Of a stretch of 7,321 bases of DNA, positions 5,699 through 7,321 are shown piece after piece. Origin of the DNA: Firmicutes bacterium UBA2296 (GTDB lineage Bacteria; Bacillota; UBA994). Where the stretch lies: positions 1 to 7,321 of the forward strand of contig DDWC01000150.1 of assembly GCA_002345475.1 (NCBI GenBank), given 5' to 3'. The notes beneath the pieces are model-generated. The model was not told where the DNA came from, did not search any database, and saw nothing but the letters and a program-made list of their open reading frames with translations. The translations under genes were made by a program, and so were the position numbers. The stretch's first letter is position 1, and each line of letters opens with the position of its first letter.

Positions 5699-6220
5699 CT
5701 AATGCTCAATCCCCTTCTGTGCCGGGACTCCCTTGCGCCAGTGATGGCGGATTTCCTTCACTTCGCTGATCAGGTCCGCCACTGCCTCAATCTCCGGCGA
5801 CAGTCCCCGCCCGGTGATCACCACCGTCATGTCCGACGGACGATTCTCCAGGGCTTCCTTCAACTTCTTGCCGTCTATGAGGCGGTAGGCAATGGCTACG
5901 TTGGCTTCGTCCAGAATTAACACATGGCTGTCACCCCGCAGCAGTTCCATGGCACGCTTCAGTCCCGCCTGAGCCGCCGCCACATCCTCGTCGGACGGAT
6001 CGTCTGCATTCACAAACTGCTCCGTGCCGTATCTATAAACATCCACCATGGGAAGGTACTTCTCCAGGGCGTCAATCTCGCCGCTCTGCTGGCCCTTCAT
6101 AAACTGCACAATGCTGACCTTGTGGCCGTGGCCGGCAGCCCGCAAAGCCAGGCCCATGGCTGCCGTTGTCTTGCCCTTGCCGTCACCGGTATATACCATG
6201 ACAATCCCCGTATGATCCAC
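5699..6220 (-). CDS. cobO: Cob(I)yrinic acid a,c-diamide adenosyltransferase (CobO/BtuR/CobA type)
   Basis: The enzyme transfers the adenosyl group of ATP to the cobalt of reduced corrinoids, making or salvaging adenosylcobalamin in the cytoplasm. The length, 173 residues, is normal. Seen: P-loop GDGKGKTT (12-19), VQFMKG (38-43), the Walker B-like LILDEAN (101-107), VVITGRG (133-139), and the end VKEIRHHWRKGVPAQKGIEH, equivalent to the conserved KAGxxAQKGIE tail. Start: GTG at 6218-6220 has AAAGGGGG (6229-6236) eight bases upstream. ATG at 6197-6199 (MVYTGDG) would leave almost no residues before the P-loop strand. A longer ATG frame to 6352 runs through the promoter and heptamer repeats and is rejected. 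The leader is only about 16 bases, too short for a cobalamin riboswitch. The gene stands alone between repeat regions, with its own promoter and terminator. Confidence 0.94.
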   Translation of the reverse strand: MDHTGIVMVYTGDGKGKTTAAMGLALRAAGHGHKVSIVQFMKGQQSGEIDALEKYLPMVDVYRYGTEQFVNADDPSDEDVAAAQAGLKRAMELLRGDSHVLILDEANVAIAYRLIDGKKLKEALENRPSDMTVVITGRGLSPEIEAVADLISEVKEIRHHWRKGVPAQKGIEH

Positions 6221-6242
6221 GCTGATCGCCCCCTTTGTGACT

Positions 6243-6251
6243 ATTATAGCA
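6243..6251 (-). promoter_or_regulatory. cobO promoter (extended -10)
   Basis: The minus strand has TGCTATAAT: a perfect TATAAT (6243-6248) with an upstream TG (6250-6251). No recognisable -35 stands 16-18 bp away, which is common for extended -10 promoters. The start point would be near 6236, right at the ribosome binding site, giving a leader of about 16 bases. Confidence 0.7.
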
Positions 6252-6273
6252 TGGAGCGCAGGCGTGTGGGAGA

Positions 6274-6304
6274 AGCCGCCAGCCGCCAGGCTCCAGCCAC
6301 CAGC
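6274..6304. repeat. Heptamer array AGCCGCC, 4 copies plus 3 bases
   Basis: AGCCGCC, AGCCGCC, AGGCTCC, AGCCACC and AGC are contiguous, 23 bp upstream of the cobO -10. The motif is shared with 5243-5267. Confidence 0.8.
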
Positions 6305-6321
6305 AATGTCCCAACCCCACC

Positions 6322-6342
6322 AAGCGCCAAGCGCTAAGCGCC
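6322..6342. repeat. Heptamer array AAGCGCY, 3 copies
   Basis: AAGCGCC, AAGCGCT and AAGCGCC are contiguous. The block is identical, unit for unit, to 6971-6991, and the two arrays bracket the 291-bp-spaced repeat pair. Confidence 0.85.
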
Positions 6343-6356
6343 GATCCTCCATCTTC

Positions 6357-6567
6357 TGTAGTGGCGAGACCCTGGCTCGCGGTCGTTACTTACCGCGCCC
6401 ATCCTTCCTCCGCTACTGTAGGGGCACAGCATGCTGTGCCTAGAATAACGACATCCTGATGAGAGAACTGATGTACCTGATGTACGCGCTGCTGGAAACG
6501 AGGGAAACGGCTGATTCATCCCGATAACCCTGAGAGAACGTGGGCACAGCATGCTGTGCCCCTACAA
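6357..6567 (+). repeat. Large direct repeat, copy 1 (about 211 bp, period 291)
   Basis: It aligns without gaps to 6648-6858 at a constant offset of 291; by hand I count about 15 differences, so about 93% identity. It begins TGTAGTGGCGAG, with a small hairpin GCGAG (6364-6368) / CTCGC (6376-6380), continues through CGTTACTTACCGCGCCCATC, and then holds the 150-bp inverted-end element. Most differences cluster at 6407-6417, just before the inner element. Confidence 0.85.
6417..6566 (+). mobile_element. MITE-like 150-bp element with 24-bp perfect inverted ends, copy 1
   Basis: The left end, TGTAGGGG plus the palindrome (6417-6440), is the exact reverse complement of the right end, the palindrome plus CCCCTACA (6543-6566). 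Each end is itself almost wholly palindromic, so each could fold alone as a cruciform or the two could pair with each other. The roughly 100-bp body contains GACATCCTGAT (6450-6460) and shows no coding potential for a transposase. I find no clear target-site duplication (flanks GCTAC and AAACA). It could be a non-autonomous transposon or a REP/BIME-like composite. Confidence 0.6.
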
Positions 6568-6647
6568 AACATTGACACCATGGTTGTGCAACGACGCATA
6601 GGGATGGGTAACCGATGTCCAGACACATACATTTCACGCCCGTCTTT

Positions 6648-6858
6648 TGTAGTGGCGAGACCCTGGCTCGCGGACGTTACTTACCGCGCCCATCCTTCAT
6701 GCTTTAGCGTAGGGGCACAGCATGCTGTGCCCAGAATAACTACATACTGATGAGAGAACTAATGTACCTGATGTACGCGCTGCTGGAAACAAGGGAAACG
6801 GCTGATTCATCCCGATAACCATGAGGCAACGTGGGCACAGCATGCTGTGCCCCTACAA
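6648..6858 (+). repeat. Large direct repeat, copy 2 (about 211 bp, period 291)
   Basis: The partner of 6357-6567, with no gaps in the alignment. An 80-bp stretch (6568-6647) with no visible counterpart separates the two. Because the copies include both the CGAG hairpin module and the inner element, they most simply reflect a segmental duplication, not two separate insertions. Confidence 0.85.
6708..6857 (+). mobile_element. MITE-like 150-bp element, copy 2
   Basis: It has the same length as copy 1 and inverted ends of 23 bp, the outermost base differing (C in place of T at 6708). Palindromes lie at 6713-6732 and 6833-6852, both perfect over 20 bp. The body differs from copy 1 at about eight positions. 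No target-site duplication is visible. Confidence 0.6.
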
Positions 6859-6910
6859 TATGGGAACTGCAATCACTCAACAATGCTTTACGATCGTTCA
6901 ATGATGGTTC

Positions 6911-6935
6911 CACTTGCCCCAGGTCTGCTGAATGC
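6911..6935 (+). repeat. 25-bp repeat beginning CACTTGCCCCAGG, copy 1
   Basis: It is identical over 25 bases to 7297-7321, the last bases of the window, at an offset of 386. It leads into the GCTGAAT heptamer array, and the second copy probably does too, but the window ends there. Confidence 0.85.
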
Positions 6936-6957
6936 TGAATGCCGCATGCTGAATGCT
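6927..6957. repeat. Heptamer array GCTGAAT, 4 copies plus 3 bases
   Basis: GCTGAAT, GCTGAAT, GCCGCAT, GCTGAAT and GCT are contiguous. It is related to 5553-5575, and a new array seems to begin at 7313. Confidence 0.85.
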
Positions 6958-6970
6958 CTCCCATACTACT

Positions 6971-6991
6971 AAGCGCCAAGCGCTAAGCGCC
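6971..6991. repeat. Heptamer array AAGCGCY, 3 copies
   Basis: AAGCGCC, AAGCGCT and AAGCGCC are contiguous and identical to the block at 6322-6342. Confidence 0.85.
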
Positions 6992-7151
6992 CTTTCCCCA
7001 CCGCTAGCCACGGTCTAGCCGCTACAACGAAGAAGTCCCTGGGGTCAATCGCCGAGAGCCGGGAGCCACATTTTCCGCATGAGGGCGCGCGCGAAGAGTC
7101 ACAAAAAGAACCGTCCCTTTTGGAGAGGGAGCGCCATGCCTGGCCATTGCC

Positions 7152-7189
7152 TCTGTGGTCACTGTGTCCTCGGCTGTGGTGCCTGTGTC
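7152..7189. repeat. Imperfect 17-bp direct repeat (CTGTGGTSMCTGTGTCC)
   Basis: CTGTGGTCACTGTGTCC (7152-7168) is repeated at 7173-7189 with two changes and a 4-base spacer. Just upstream, 7097-7118 (GTCACAAAAAGAACCGTCCC...) resembles a non-coding sequence I recall as widespread in Clostridia. The pair may be a decayed copy of such an element; this is a memory-based guess. Confidence 0.45.
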
Positions 7190-7217
7190 CGGTTGTCCCA
7201 CCCCGTATCAGAACTCC

Positions 7218-7248
7218 ATCAGTCCCTATCAGTCCTTATCAGGATGTC
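7218..7248 (-). repeat. Inverted remnant of the palindrome-element body
   Basis: On the minus strand it reads GACATCCTGAT, AAGG, ACTGAT, AGGG, ACTGAT. The first 11 bases are identical to 5334-5344 and 6450-6460, and the following ACTGAT matches the element bodies. The CTGAT motif recurs with an exact 10-bp period here. No palindrome accompanies it, so it is a partial copy. Confidence 0.6.
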
Positions 7249-7296
7249 GTATGTATATGAGTTCCCCCTGTAGTATCCGTGACCGGCAACCTTCTT

Positions 7297-7321
7297 CACT
7301 TGCCCCAGGTCTGCTGAATGC
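7297..7321 (+). repeat. 25-bp repeat, copy 2 (reaches the window edge)
   Basis: An exact copy of 6911-6935. Its continuation, expected to be GCTGAAT heptamers, is outside the window. Confidence 0.85.

Larger units (their letters stand above)
6252..7321. other. Repeat-rich gene-free region upstream of cobO
   Basis: Apart from the repeats listed separately, I see nothing gene-like in this roughly 1.07 kb. The open frames (for example 6440-6637, 6740-6979 and 7079-7273) are short, overlap repeats, lack good ribosome binding sites and match no family I recognise. Non-repeat stretches are 6568-6640, 6858-6910 and 6992-7090. Confidence 0.75.

Noticed and set aside
6221..6260. Cobalamin riboswitch before cobO
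   Set aside because: The extended -10 leaves a leader of only about 16 bases, and no B12-box-like sequence was seen upstream.
5299..6858. CRISPR array
   Set aside because: The repeats are palindromes at irregular intervals (120, 150, 171 and 968 bp), and similar sequence lies between copies in place of unique spacers. No cas gene is present.
7079..7273. 64-codon plus-strand frame, cysteine-rich in the middle
   Set aside because: The cysteines come from the CTGTGTCC repeat pair, and no binding site or family match is visible.
1..7321. tRNA or rRNA genes
   Set aside because: No tRNA-like T-arm motif in a cloverleaf context and no rRNA-like sequence was noticed on either strand.

Overview
The window looks like chromosomal DNA from a low-to-mid GC Gram-positive anaerobe (Firmicutes: Clostridia/Peptococcaceae or Negativicutes type). 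The best evidence is the minus-strand run asp23 - amaP - DUF2273 - nusB - folD, an order familiar from Clostridia, together with strong AGGAGG-type ribosome binding sites and free use of TTG and GTG starts. I cannot name the genus. Every convincing gene is on the minus strand, so transcription runs from high to low coordinates.

Layout from the right (upstream) end. 7321-6250: about 1.1 kb without a believable gene, filled with repeats. It holds two copies of a roughly 210-bp block set 291 bp apart, each containing a 150-bp element with near-perfect inverted ends. It also holds 7-bp tandem arrays, a 25-bp duplicate and an inverted remnant. 6220-5699: cobO (corrinoid adenosyltransferase), with its own extended -10 promoter and a terminator about 75 bp past its stop. 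5698-5171: a second repeat-filled gap with the same palindromes and heptamer arrays. 5170-3116: an S9-family serine peptidase. 3092-2535: a flavin reductase-like FMN-binding protein, 23 bp behind the peptidase and probably co-transcribed.

2476-1319: the envelope module asp23 (Asp23/Gls24), amaP (membrane anchor with an Asp23-like domain) and a small DUF2273 membrane protein. It has an extended -10 promoter at the end of the flavin reductase gene and ends in a strong intrinsic terminator that overlaps the DUF2273 stop codon. 1258-848: nusB (transcription antitermination). 790-1: folD (one-carbon metabolism), cut off at the window edge. The three envelope genes very likely act as one membrane-associated complex; nusB and folD are housekeeping genes that sit beside it.

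Two things deserve attention. One is the dense, multi-family repeat landscape around cobO: six near-identical palindromes, a duplicated MITE-like element, and three heptamer motif families that all have a 7-bp period. The other is that four of the eight genes have non-ATG starts, and a simple longest-ORF call would add false N-terminal extensions to four proteins, two of them translated from the repeats. I see no defence system, CRISPR array, transposase or RNA gene.
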